Shown one piece after another: positions 1 to 9,597 of a DNA stretch of 63,286 nucleotides. Position numbers and translations under genes: made by a program. Position 1 is the first letter of the stretch. Each line of letters opens with the position of its first letter. Under the pieces are notes generated by a model that worked only from the letters and a program-made list of their open reading frames with translations, did no database searches and was not told the origin of the DNA. The stretch is from the NCBI GenBank assembly GCA_029959285.1, contig JASCOE010000021.1:1-63286 (forward strand), given 5' to 3'. The DNA is from Flavobacteriaceae bacterium PS02337. GTDB lineage: Bacteria > Bacteroidota > Bacteroidia > Flavobacteriales > Flavobacteriaceae.

Positions 1-32
1 TGTCTTATTAGTGTCTTTTTAATAAAAATTTG

Positions 33-40
33 TATATTTG
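33..40 (+). promoter_or_regulatory. Candidate -7 promoter element
   Basis: The octamer TATATTTG matches the Bacteroidota -7 consensus TAnnTTTG and lies 24 bases before a short ORF. No clear -33 TTTG is visible at the right spacing, and the window starts only 32 bases upstream, so this is a weak call. Confidence 0.3.
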
Positions 41-63
41 GGAAATAATTTAAATTAAATACC

Positions 64-168
64 ATGAAAACAATTAAAATAAATACTATGGAAATATTAT
101 ATCACAAAACTAAAGGGCTCACTTATTCGTGTGCGGGTATACCAGTACCTTGGAGCGATATAAGCTGA
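64..168 (+). CDS. Possible 34-residue peptide
   Basis: An ATG with an A-rich upstream stretch opens a 34-codon frame ending in TGA. The peptide begins MKTIKINTME and ends GIPVPWSDIS. It has one cysteine, no membrane segment and no family I recognise. A promoter-like octamer lies just upstream. A frame this short can easily arise by chance, and I list it only because it has both a plausible start context and a promoter-like element. The remaining stretch from 169 to 416 contains no feature I can name. Confidence 0.25.
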   Translation: MKTIKINTMEILYHKTKGLTYSCAGIPVPWSDIS

Positions 169-416
169 GTTCCACGCCTTTTTTATGCCCAAAACTCTCT
201 TAAATTCTTAGCGCTTAAACTTCATATTTTTTTAAGTTTCGAATAACAAAGTCTGAACTTTTAAAATTAACATTGCCATTGTATTAAAAAAAATCCTTCA
301 TTATGATCATTAAGCCGTTTACTTAGTGCATAAAAAATGGCCCTCTGCAGCAGCGACTAACTAGAGCAGAGGACCGTAGCCAATCAAATCATATTTAACT
401 AACCAATCCCAATATT

Positions 417-3400
417 ATGAATTATTTTTCATTTTACAAGGATGGGAAAGCTCTTTATTGCCTATTTTTTATCTGGCTCTGTTTTTCTTTTTCATCCCTT
501 TTCGCTAAATCTTCTGAGCATCTTAAACTCACTTTTCCTCAACAACATAAAATTGAAGGAACTGTCACAGATGGCACCAACCCTCTCCCTGGTGTAACTA
601 TTGCTATCAAAAACAAAAAAAACATCTCCGTAATTTCAGATTATAGTGGACAGTTCTCCCTTACAACCTCTCCTTATGACACTCTGGTAGTAACTTATAT
701 CGGCTTTAAAACAGCAATTGTTCCTATACAGGGGCGTCCAATAATAAACATCATACTCTCCTATGACACAACCACCTTACAAGAGGTTAAGATCAATGCA
801 GGATACTATTCTGTAAAAGAAAGCGAACGAACTGGAAGTATTGCCCGAATAACTTCAAAAGATATCGAGACACAGCCTTTAACCAATGTATTGGCTGCGA
901 TGCAGGGCCGCATGGCGGGTGTTTCTATTACTCAGACCACTGGCGTTCCCGGAGGTGGTTTTGATATAAAAATTCGAGGACAGAACAGTCTTCGAACAGA
1001 CGCTAATGCTCCGTTGTATATTATTGATGGGGTGCCTTTTGCTTCTGATCCAATAGGATACAGCCAAACTTCCACCACCTTTCCTACTGCTACAAGCCCT
1101 TTAAACAGTATTAATCTCGATAATATCGAGAGTATTGAAATTCTTAAAGATGCTGATGCTACCTCAATTTATGGTTCAAGAGGAGCAAATGGCGTTGTTC
1201 TTATTACGACCAAAAAAGGGAAGTCTGGAAAAACTACATTTAATTTCAGTGCTTCTACAGGAGGGGGAACCGTGACAAAGTTTCTTAAACTCATGAACAC
1301 AGTGCAATATTTGGAAATGCGCAGACAGGCATTTGTAAATGACGGCCTGTCTTCCTATAATGCATGGGACTATGATATTAATGGCACATGGGATAAAAAC
1401 AGATATACCAACTGGCAGAAAAAACTCCTCGGGGGCACTTCGCTGATAAACAATTTACAAGGTTCTGTATCGGGCGGTTCTGAGACAACACAATTTTTAA
1501 TAGGTGGCAGTTATCATACAGAGTCCACCGTTTTCCCGGGTGATTATCTGTATAAAAAAGGCGGGGTAAACCTAAATATCAACCATCAGTCACAGGACAA
1601 TAAGTTCAAGATTACTTTCTCCGTAGGATATAATATCCAGAATAACGACCAGCCCGCATTTGATTTTACTTACGACGCCAGATCGCTTCCTCCTAATGCC
1701 CCAGAACTTTTTGATACACAGGGAAATCTTAATTGGGAAGATGGCACCTGGGATAATCCCCTTCGAAATCTTAATGCTGAGTTTAAATCAAACACAAAAG
1801 ATCTTGTTGCAAATTCTGTTCTCTCCTATGAACTATTCTCAGGGCTTACTCTAAAAAGTAGTTTTGGATATACTTCATTAGGCACTCTGGAGACAAGAAC
1901 AGCGCCTTCATCTGTCTATAATCCTGCATATAATCTAACAAGCGAAATTTCTTCGATCTATGTCAATAACACTGACCGCTTTTCATGGATTGCGGAGCCG
2001 CAGATAAATTGGGAAAAAGATTTTAGAAGCAGCAAAATCAGCGTCCTTTTGGGATCCACTTTTCAAAATCAAACGACACAGACATTATATCAGTCTGGGG
2101 ACGGATTTAGCTCCAACAGCCTTATCTATAATCTGGCTTCTTCAAATTTTACTGCTGTACTGCTTGATGATAAGACACAATACAAATATCAGGCTTTTTT
2201 CGGAAGATTAAACTATAATCTGCTTCAGCGTTACATTGTCAATATTACCGCAAGACGGGACGGATCAAGCCGATTTGGTTCAGGAAATCAATTTGCTGCT
2301 TTTGGGGCTCTGGGAACAGCATGGCTGTTTTCAAAAGAAAAGTTCCTAGAGAACAGTTCATGGATAAGTTTTGGAAAATTAAGAGCCAGCTATGGAACAA
2401 CGGGCAGCGATCAAATCGGTGATTATCAATTCTTAAACACATATTCGATAACCGGTGTAAAATATTATGGAACGTCGGGGCTTGAGCCCTCAAGATTATA
2501 CAATCCCGATTTTGGCTGGGAAACCAATAAAAAACTTGAAATAGGGTTAGAAATTGGTTTTTTAAAGGACCGTATTTTTCTAACAGCCGCCTGGTATCGC
2601 AATAGATCCTCAAACCAACTAATAGGCATTCCACTGCCCGGCACTACAGGTTTCAGTAGTTTGCAGTCCAATCTTGATGCTACTGTAGAAAATAGAGGAC
2701 TTGAACTCACACTTCGCACTATAAATTTCACTGCTGGAAAATTTAAATGGAGTACAAACTGTAATCTGACATTTGCAAAAAACAAACTGCTGCGATTTCC
2801 TGGATTGGAAGAATCTACCTATAGTCAGCAGTACAGAATTGGGCAGCCCCTGAATATAAAACTTCTGTACGAGTATAAAGGAATTAATTCTCAGACCGGC
2901 ATTTATGAATTTGAAGATTTCAATAAAGACGGAAATATATCTTTTCCAGATGACCAGCAGAAAGCTGTTGATCTTAATCCTGAATACTTTGGCGGTATTC
3001 AAAATCAGCTGAGTTATAAACAATGGAAACTTGATTTTCTTTTTCAGTTTGTGAAACAGAAAAATTACTTATATCCAATGGGATACTCTGGACTAATGTC
3101 CAATCAGCAAAGCAGAATTGCCGACAGCTGGTCGCAGCCGGGAGATAACAGTACCTATCAAATTCATACAACGGGATATAACAGTGATGCAGTAAATGCA
3201 AATTATTTTTATTCTCGCAGTGATGCCTCCATTGCTGATGCTTCGTTTATCCGCCTTAAAAACATTTCCATTACCTATGATGCACCTGTAAATATTAAAG
3301 ATATTCAATGTAAGATTTTTGTACAGGGTCAGAACCTGCTGACTTTCACCAATTATCAGGATGGTGATCCTGAATTTTCAAGCTATGGATACCTTCCTCC

Positions 3401-3440
3401 TCTTAAAGTTATAACTGCCGGAATTCAATTAACATTTTAA
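417..3440 (+). CDS. susC: SusC/RagA-family TonB-dependent outer-membrane receptor
   Basis: This is an outer-membrane, TonB-dependent importer that would form a lidded channel with the SusD lipoprotein encoded next. Residues 1-30 look like a signal peptide (hydrophobic FFIWLCFSFSS). Residues about 45-105 form the carboxypeptidase-D regulatory-like domain (KIEGTVTDG, PLPGVTI, YIGFKT). The plug follows at about 140-270, with the SusC signature IESIEILKDADATSIYGSRG. The rest is a beta-barrel ending in phenylalanine, as outer-membrane barrels do. At 1007 residues it is a normal SusC length. susD starts 10 bases downstream and a secreted-type peptidase follows, so the ligand is probably a peptide or protein fragment rather than a glycan. 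The substrate is inference; no glycoside hydrolase is nearby. Confidence 0.95.
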   Translation: MNYFSFYKDGKALYCLFFIWLCFSFSSLFAKSSEHLKLTFPQQHKIEGTVTDGTNPLPGVTIAIKNKKNISVISDYSGQFSLTTSPYDTLVVTYIGFKTAIVPIQGRPIINIILSYDTTTLQEVKINAGYYSVKESERTGSIARITSKDIETQPLTNVLAAMQGRMAGVSITQTTGVPGGGFDIKIRGQNSLRTDANAPLYIIDGVPFASDPIGYSQTSTTFPTATSPLNSINLDNIESIEILKDADATSIYGSRGANGVVLITTKKGKSGKTTFNFSASTGGGTVTKFLKLMNTVQYLEMRRQAFVNDGLSSYNAWDYDINGTWDKNRYTNWQKKLLGGTSLINNLQGSVSGGSETTQFLIGGSYHTESTVFPGDYLYKKGGVNLNINHQSQDNKFKITFSVGYNIQNNDQPAFDFTYDARSLPPNAPELFDTQGNLNWEDGTWDNPLRNLNAEFKSNTKDLVANSVLSYELFSGLTLKSSFGYTSLGTLETRTAPSSVYNPAYNLTSEISSIYVNNTDRFSWIAEPQINWEKDFRSSKISVLLGSTFQNQTTQTLYQSGDGFSSNSLIYNLASSNFTAVLLDDKTQYKYQAFFGRLNYNLLQRYIVNITARRDGSSRFGSGNQFAAFGALGTAWLFSKEKFLENSSWISFGKLRASYGTTGSDQIGDYQFLNTYSITGVKYYGTSGLEPSRLYNPDFGWETNKKLEIGLEIGFLKDRIFLTAAWYRNRSSNQLIGIPLPGTTGFSSLQSNLDATVENRGLELTLRTINFTAGKFKWSTNCNLTFAKNKLLRFPGLEESTYSQQYRIGQPLNIKLLYEYKGINSQTGIYEFEDFNKDGNISFPDDQQKAVDLNPEYFGGIQNQLSYKQWKLDFLFQFVKQKNYLYPMGYSGLMSNQQSRIADSWSQPGDNSTYQIHTTGYNSDAVNANYFYSRSDASIADASFIRLKNISITYDAPVNIKDIQCKIFVQGQNLLTFTNYQDGDPEFSSYGYLPPLKVITAGIQLTF

Positions 3441-3450
3441 CTTAAATACG

Positions 3451-4848
3451 ATGAAACCAATATTTATACAATTCAGACAGCATAAATCATTATTTGTTAT
3501 GTTAACGCTTTTAGTAATGAATTCCTGTGACTCATTTGTCGATGTCGATTTGCCTAAATCGCAGCTGACCAGTCAAACAGTATTTGAAGATTTTGCTACA
3601 GCTGATGCAGCACTTACTGATGTATATGCTAAGATAAGAGATAAGGGAATGCTTACTGGAACCAACTCAGGACTTTCTAATGAACTCGGAAATTATGCCG
3701 ATGAGCTGGAACCCTATGGGCCTGCTTCCAACCCTAGCGTCGTATTTTTTAAAAATATAATCCTTCCCTCAACACCTGATATAGCAGAATACTGGAATTC
3801 AGGTTATAATCAGATATATGCCGTTAATTCAATCATTGAAGGTGTAAATCAGAGTACCCATCTTTCCAGTACACAGAAAAAACAACTGCAGGGTGAAGCG
3901 CTGTTTATACGCGGCTTGATACATTTTTATCTCTTAAATCTCTATGGAGATATTCCTTATATTAAAGAAACCGATTACAGAAAGAACAGTATAGTGACAA
4001 GGATGCCCGATAATGAAGTGTATCAAGATATTATTACTGACGTAAAAAATGCTGCCGATATGCTACAAGAAAATTACAACAGTGAGCAGAGAGTCCGCCC
4101 GAACCGTTACACTGCCAAGGCATTACTGTCAAGAATATATTTGTACAGCGGAGATTATCAAGGGGCCGAGCAGGAAGCTTCTTCAATTTTGAACCAGTCC
4201 CAGCTTTATATTTTGACGGCAGATCTGGATCAGGTATTTCTAATCGGATCTCAAGAAACTATATGGCAGTTACAAGCAAACGCTGACGGGCAGAATTCAC
4301 AAGAAGGAGATCTTTTTATTTTTCTTTCCGGTCCACCTCCAATGGTAGCATTAAATAACATTTTAATTAATTCTTTCTCAATGCAGGATCTTCGAAGATC
4401 AAAGTGGATAAAAACTGTTACAAATAATAATGGTGTATGGTACCATTCCTTCAAATATAAGGAACAGAATTTCACACCGGTATCCAAAGAATATTCTATT
4501 ATTTTTCGCCTTGCGGAGCAATATTTAATCCGAGCAGAAGCAAGAGCCCAATTAGGTGATTACAACGGTGCAAAACAAGACTTGAATATAATACGTCACA
4601 GAGCAGGTTTAAGTGATACTATAGCATTGTCTAAAGAGGAAATTCTTCAAGCGATTCTTCAAGAAAGAAGATGGGAATTTTTCACAGAACTTGGACATCG
4701 TTTCTTTGACCTTAAACGCTCTGGTCAACTGGATAATGTACTAATGCCTTCAAAAAATGGATGGAACAGTACAGACCGTTTATTTCCAATTCCACAGAAT
4801 GAATTAAGTACAAATCCTAACCTGCGTCCACAAAATCCAGGATATTAA
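3451..4848 (+). CDS. susD: SusD/RagB-family nutrient-binding lipoprotein
   Basis: This is the surface lipoprotein that caps the SusC channel and binds the ligand. The N-terminus has a lipobox ending at Cys26 (LVMNSC). TPR-like helices follow, and the C-terminal region has the usual SusD motifs: YLIRAEARAQLG, LNIIRHRAGL and ERRWEFFTELGHRFFDLKR. The end, near FPIPQNELSTNPNL, is also typical. At 465 residues the length is normal. It starts 10 bases after susC and is followed 11 bases later by a peptidase gene, so the three genes are almost certainly one operon. Confidence 0.95.
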   Translation: MKPIFIQFRQHKSLFVMLTLLVMNSCDSFVDVDLPKSQLTSQTVFEDFATADAALTDVYAKIRDKGMLTGTNSGLSNELGNYADELEPYGPASNPSVVFFKNIILPSTPDIAEYWNSGYNQIYAVNSIIEGVNQSTHLSSTQKKQLQGEALFIRGLIHFYLLNLYGDIPYIKETDYRKNSIVTRMPDNEVYQDIITDVKNAADMLQENYNSEQRVRPNRYTAKALLSRIYLYSGDYQGAEQEASSILNQSQLYILTADLDQVFLIGSQETIWQLQANADGQNSQEGDLFIFLSGPPPMVALNNILINSFSMQDLRRSKWIKTVTNNNGVWYHSFKYKEQNFTPVSKEYSIIFRLAEQYLIRAEARAQLGDYNGAKQDLNIIRHRAGLSDTIALSKEEILQAILQERRWEFFTELGHRFFDLKRSGQLDNVLMPSKNGWNSTDRLFPIPQNELSTNPNLRPQNPGY

Positions 4849-4859
4849 TTCCAAAAATC

Positions 4860-7535
4860 ATGTTACTATTTAGTACTTCCAACAGCTGTTGCCTGCATTT
4901 AAAAGCTTCGGTTCCAAATGCAGTTTTATTTTTAGTTTTATTATTTATTTTGCCATTAGTAGCCTGTCCCCTTTGGGGGCAGGTGGTGCAAAAAAGAAAT
5001 TTGACACCTTCCGATTACAAACTTTGGAGTGAAATGCACCTTGAAAAGGTATCACCAAATGAGCAGTATATAAGTTACAGACTCACACAAAGCTACACAG
5101 ACAATATTGATACGCTATTTGTACGGGACAGCTACCAAGATAAAACATACCTAATCCCAAATGGAAAAAATTCTGTCTTTACTCAAAATAATATTTTTGT
5201 ATGCCTAAACTCTTCCGGGCTTAATATCTTAAATCCAAAGACGGGAAAGCATCAAATTATAAAGGATGCTATCACATACGAGTATTCAAAAATTAAAGAT
5301 TATCTGCTTATTCTGAATCATTCCCCTGAATTGAAAGATAAATTAATAATTCAAGCCCCCGAGGGTAACGTTTTAAAAGTAATTGCAGATGTATACAAAT
5401 TTTCGTTAAGTCCTGATCAGGAAAATCTTATCTGCTGCGTTTCAAAAAATAATGAATATTCAATCTTGCATATAAATCTCAAATCAATAGATAAGGAACA
5501 TTGGCTGTCATTTCATGGAAAAGACAGTTACGAAAATTTCACCTGGCAAAAACAGGGAAAGTCAGTTGCGTTTATTAGTAAGGCAGACCAGAAGATTGCC
5601 GGTTCTCTCTTTTATTACAATCTGGAAACTAAAAAAATATTTAATTTGAATCACTCGGTTTTCCCAAACGCTTTAAAAGAAGCATTAATTCCAGCCGATT
5701 CTAATTTAAAACTTACCATTTCCAATGATCTCAAAAGGGTTCTTTTTTCTGTAAAGTACAAAAATACAAGCATTAAAAATGAACCAGACTACTTAGTTGA
5801 AATTTGGAATGGAAATGATAAATGGGTTTACACTGATGAACTTATGAATGGACAATTCAGTGAGAGTAATAAAATTGCCGTTTGGGCTCCCCTTTCTCAA
5901 AAAGTTTATGCTCTTACTACAGCCGAACTGCCTAAAATTATTTTATCGGCAGATCAGCGTTATGCGCTTTTATCGAACCCAAAGCAGTATGAACCCCAAT
6001 TTGAAATGGACGGACCAAGAGATTATTACCTTGTAGATCTTCAGACAATGGAAAAAAAACTGCTTTTAAAAAAACAATCAGCACACTACACACACGTGGT
6101 TCCTTCTCCTCAGGGAAACTATATTGCCTATTTTAAAGATAATAATTGGTGGGTGTATGACATAACGCAGAAAACCCATTGCAATCTCACCGGTTCGATT
6201 GGAGTGAAGTTTACAGCGAAAGAGCAGTTATTAGAGCCACAATCTGTCTGCGGCAATCCAGGATGGAGTATGAATGATAAAAAAATCCTGCTTTACGATC
6301 AGTATGATATTTGGTCCCTTAGTCCAGATGGAAGCAGTTCAGAAAGACTTACCCGTGGAAGAGAATCAAAAATAATATACCGGATCGCCGCTGTGCCTGA
6401 AATAAGATCGCTGCAGACTATCTATGACGGGCTTAAAATTAGCAACTACAATTTAGATAAAGAATTAATACTACGTGGTGAAGGGGAAGAAGGTAAAACA
6501 GGTTATTTCATATGGAAAAACAACATTTCACTAGAATCTATAGTGTATAAAAATGCCTACATAGACGAATTGTCTTACGCAGGAAAGAAAAAAAATATGT
6601 TTTATCGAGAACAAAATTTTGATTATTCTCCTGCCATAATGGTAAACAAAAATAAGCTGCAGGAAGATTTAATCTACCAAAGTAATCCACAGCAGAAAAA
6701 GTTTTTTTGGGGAACTTCTGAACTGATTCGATATCAAAATTCAAAAGGAACAGCTTTGAAAGGAGTTTTATTATATCCAGCAAATTATGATCCAAAAGTA
6801 AAATATCCGATGATTGTTTCCATTTATGAGCTGCAGCATCGTTATCTTCACCGCTATACTATTCCTAGTCAGTATAACGAAACAGGTTTTAATGCTACAG
6901 TTGCAACTTTAAACGGTTATTTTGTACTTCTGCCAGATATCATCCATGAGTTTCAGAATCCTGGAATATCAGCTTTAGATTGTGTAACAGCTGCAACTAA
7001 AAAAGTAATAGATAAGGGAATTATAAATTCCGAAAAAGTAGGTCTTATTGGACATTCTTTTGGCGGATATGAAACCGCTTTTATTGCTTCCAATACAAAT
7101 TTATTCCAAACTGCCATAGCAAGCGGTGGAATTATGGATTTGACAAGTTTTTTTCTCACATTGGGTCAATCCTCTGGAAAGCCTGACATGTATAGATTTC
7201 AAGAAGAACAATGGGTAATGGGAGGAACTCCCTTTGATCTTCCTTCACAATACCAGAAAAATTCACCTTTATCCTATATTGAAAAATTAGATATCCCTTT
7301 ATTGCTATGGACAGGAAAACAAGATGAGCAGGTAGATCCTCATCAAAGCATGGAATACTATCTGGCAATGCGTCGTCTTGGAAAGAAAAATATTATGCTG
7401 CGATACGCAAATGAAGGACACGCCATTCTAGGTCAGGAAGCGCAGATAGATCTAACGAACCGAATTCAGGATTGGTTTGCCTATTATCTAAAAGACAATC
7501 AGTCTGTTTTCTGGATTAAAAATGGGACTATGTAA
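4860..7535 (+). CDS. S9-family prolyl oligopeptidase-like serine peptidase
   Basis: This is an alpha/beta-hydrolase peptidase of family S9, probably exported. A hydrophobic segment near residues 20-40 (AVLFLVLLFILPLVAC) may be a signal peptide or lipoprotein signal; the long N-terminus leaves the true start open. Residues about 60-600 are beta-propeller-like. The C-terminal catalytic domain has the nucleophile in GHSFGGY (Ser733), the acid in GKQDEQVDP (Asp822) and the histidine in NEGHAIL (His854). It starts 11 bases after susD, which fits trimming of peptides captured by the SusCD pair. At 891 residues it is somewhat longer than the typical 700-residue member. Confidence 0.88.
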   Translation: MLLFSTSNSCCLHLKASVPNAVLFLVLLFILPLVACPLWGQVVQKRNLTPSDYKLWSEMHLEKVSPNEQYISYRLTQSYTDNIDTLFVRDSYQDKTYLIPNGKNSVFTQNNIFVCLNSSGLNILNPKTGKHQIIKDAITYEYSKIKDYLLILNHSPELKDKLIIQAPEGNVLKVIADVYKFSLSPDQENLICCVSKNNEYSILHINLKSIDKEHWLSFHGKDSYENFTWQKQGKSVAFISKADQKIAGSLFYYNLETKKIFNLNHSVFPNALKEALIPADSNLKLTISNDLKRVLFSVKYKNTSIKNEPDYLVEIWNGNDKWVYTDELMNGQFSESNKIAVWAPLSQKVYALTTAELPKIILSADQRYALLSNPKQYEPQFEMDGPRDYYLVDLQTMEKKLLLKKQSAHYTHVVPSPQGNYIAYFKDNNWWVYDITQKTHCNLTGSIGVKFTAKEQLLEPQSVCGNPGWSMNDKKILLYDQYDIWSLSPDGSSSERLTRGRESKIIYRIAAVPEIRSLQTIYDGLKISNYNLDKELILRGEGEEGKTGYFIWKNNISLESIVYKNAYIDELSYAGKKKNMFYREQNFDYSPAIMVNKNKLQEDLIYQSNPQQKKFFWGTSELIRYQNSKGTALKGVLLYPANYDPKVKYPMIVSIYELQHRYLHRYTIPSQYNETGFNATVATLNGYFVLLPDIIHEFQNPGISALDCVTAATKKVIDKGIINSEKVGLIGHSFGGYETAFIASNTNLFQTAIASGGIMDLTSFFLTLGQSSGKPDMYRFQEEQWVMGGTPFDLPSQYQKNSPLSYIEKLDIPLLLWTGKQDEQVDPHQSMEYYLAMRRLGKKNIMLRYANEGHAILGQEAQIDLTNRIQDWFAYYLKDNQSVFWIKNGTM

Positions 7536-7555
7536 CAGTATAAAAATACAATAAA

Positions 7556-7588
7556 AACACTGCAGCTTTGATGAAAAACTGCAGTGTT
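7556..7588 (-). terminator. Terminator-like hairpin between convergent genes
   Basis: A perfect 10-base inverted repeat (AACACTGCAG / CTGCAGTGTT) has a 13-base loop. On the minus strand it is followed by a T-rich run, so it best fits the end of the minus-strand operon. It also lies 20 bases after the peptidase stop and may act in both directions. Confidence 0.7.
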
Positions 7589-7601
7589 CCTCTAAAACAA
7601 A

Positions 7602-7871
7602 TTACATTGGTTTATAAACAATCTGATTACAATTTCCAGCAGCATTTTTACCAAATGCCTGAGGTCCTGAATCACCATTAAGACGACAGATTGGATTTGG
7701 TGTTGTGTTACAGTTAACTTCAACATCACAAGCACCGGATGCATTAAGAGTATATCCTAATCTTGGCGCCGCGCTTTTTGAAACACTTTGCATTGACGTG
7801 GTAAAAAATGCACCTGAGATTCCCAGCGCCACTACAGCGGCAGGAACCATGTTTTTAAAAAACTTTTTCAT
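7602..7871 (-). CDS. Small exported peptide with four cysteines (DUF6520-like)
   Basis: This 89-residue protein has a classical signal peptide (MKKFFKNMVPAAVVALGISG) followed by a short mature part with four cysteines at residues 48, 54, 62 and 81. The overall pattern resembles the DUF6520 family of small flavobacterial proteins, whose function is unknown to me. It lies 87 bases downstream of a MauE-type gene on the same strand. MauE proteins are linked to disulfide redox in the periplasm, so the four cysteines may be oxidised with its help. Alternatives include a signalling or structural surface peptide. Confidence 0.72.
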   Translation of the reverse strand: MKKFFKNMVPAAVVALGISGAFFTTSMQSVSKSAAPRLGYTLNASGACDVEVNCNTTPNPICRLNGDSGPQAFGKNAAGNCNQIVYKPM

Positions 7872-7958
7872 AATTAATAAGTATTAAATTAAAAACTTTG
7901 ATCTACTTTTTTTTACAGGTTTTCGATCTTCTTTCCTGAAACTACCGGTAAGTATATT

Positions 7959-9500
7959 TTATCTATCAGATTTGTTTTCCAATGAGTTAATTTGCTTTTT
8001 TAAAATATTTCTTAATTCGTAACCTGCCAATTGATTTCCAATTATGGCATATAAATGTGTTTTTGTTACTAGAAAAGACTGGAGTTTTTTATCTTCAATT
8101 GAATATATTGGAAAACTAAAAAGATAAATCTGTTTGTGTAAATCGTATACATCAATTATAAAAGCTTCATCCCATAATTTATTATCTTCTAGCTGCCCTT
8201 TTATTTTTGAATGTATGAAAAGAAGATTACCCGAAACTCCTGCGTGTGCATTTACCATTAGTGGAGGAGCTGACATAGTCCTCTCGCTGTAATGCTTAAG
8301 ATAAGCAACCCTAACACGCGCCTTAGAAATGGAATCTATCGTATGGCTTTTCTGGAGCATATTTAAATTTTGATCGGCAGAAACAATTTCATTTCTATAA
8401 TAATATATATAGACTACTTTTTTCAGATCAACGGCAAAGAGCAAAATCCCATCAGTATCAAAAACACCGTCAATCTGCTGCTGTAAAAGCTTGCTATTAT
8501 ATTTTACTTTTGGAGAAGCCTTCGAATCAAAAAGTCCAATCAAATTTGAGGAATTTCTGCCGTTATTAGTTCTAACAATAAACTGAGTACTGTCAGTAGG
8601 TTCTGCTAATGTGAAGAAGGGCATGCCTTCTATCTCTTCTGTTACTTTCCAATCTTTTATTCTGCCTCTAAAAATCTTCGGTACCGTACCATCAATCAGA
8701 TAAAAATATTTTCCTCTAATCTTAATTGTAACCATCGTAAAAGGTATATTTTTCTGATCAAAAGATATTTTAAAAACCTTTTGATTCTCTAAATTGGAGT
8801 CCATTTCAATAATATGCAGCGGATCTGTATAATTTCCAAGATATAACTTATTTTCAGCAGTCCCTGCAAAATAATAAGAATTAAATTTTAAATCTATATT
8901 CTTACTAAAAAGTATTGGATGTTGTGGATAACGTCTTAAGAAAGGATTATTCTTATGCATAATTCTCTCGGAAGAAATAAATAAAATTATAATTATTAAA
9001 GTGCTAAAAATATTAACACCCAAAATTCCTTTTAAGGATCGAAGAGTATTTAAATTTCCTTCATATTTGCTTATTTTGTTCTCTGAAAGTAAAATTGCTA
9101 AAATAGCGAGAAATACAAATATTACATTAAAAATGAGATGAACATTCCAACTCATTTTCTCTAGAATTCCTCCGCAGGAGCATGGCACAAAATCACTGTA
9201 ATTCAACATAATAAAAATATAAGCACTGAACATAACCATAAGGCTCAAAGATGCATACAGAGCTACAAAACGAAATTTTGGAACTAATAATGCTGATGCC
9301 GTAATTAATTCCATTACTGGTACCATCCACGATAGCCAGGAAGCATATACACTTAACAAAGGAGACTGCCCTATTTGTACCTGAAAATTCTCAAAATCCA
9401 AAAATTTGCTTACAGCCGCATATATAAAGAGAAGTATATAAAGAAGACAGATAACTTCTACCGCATATTTCTTAATTTCATTATTTATATTAAGTTTCAT
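7959..9500 (-). CDS. MauE/DoxX-type redox-associated membrane protein with a large C-terminal domain
   Basis: Residues 1-140 form four membrane segments of the MauE/DoxX type, with the family motif PCSCGGILEKMSW (Cys107 and Cys109). A further membrane helix lies near 158-175 (FSTLIIIILFI). Residues 180-513 form a soluble, probably periplasmic region of repeated beta-rich units that looks like a propeller. MauE relatives support disulfide chemistry in exported proteins. The four-cysteine peptide encoded 87 bases downstream is a natural client. The C-terminal fold is my inference from the alternating beta pattern; no catalytic motif is visible in it. Confidence 0.75.
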   Translation of the reverse strand: MKLNINNEIKKYAVEVICLLYILLFIYAAVSKFLDFENFQVQIGQSPLLSVYASWLSWMVPVMELITASALLVPKFRFVALYASLSLMVMFSAYIFIMLNYSDFVPCSCGGILEKMSWNVHLIFNVIFVFLAILAILLSENKISKYEGNLNTLRSLKGILGVNIFSTLIIIILFISSERIMHKNNPFLRRYPQHPILFSKNIDLKFNSYYFAGTAENKLYLGNYTDPLHIIEMDSNLENQKVFKISFDQKNIPFTMVTIKIRGKYFYLIDGTVPKIFRGRIKDWKVTEEIEGMPFFTLAEPTDSTQFIVRTNNGRNSSNLIGLFDSKASPKVKYNSKLLQQQIDGVFDTDGILLFAVDLKKVVYIYYYRNEIVSADQNLNMLQKSHTIDSISKARVRVAYLKHYSERTMSAPPLMVNAHAGVSGNLLFIHSKIKGQLEDNKLWDEAFIIDVYDLHKQIYLFSFPIYSIEDKKLQSFLVTKTHLYAIIGNQLAGYELRNILKKQINSLENKSDR

Positions 9501-9597
9501 AATAGTGTCTATTTGAATTCAACACTGTAAAATTCTGAATTCAAAACTCATAACACTTGTATTATCGGGAGCAAAAGTTGTCGAAAAAGGATTAAAG

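Noticed and set aside
2245-2634. 129-codon antisense frame inside susC
   Set aside because: Shadow of the beta-barrel coding frame; susC is intact across it.
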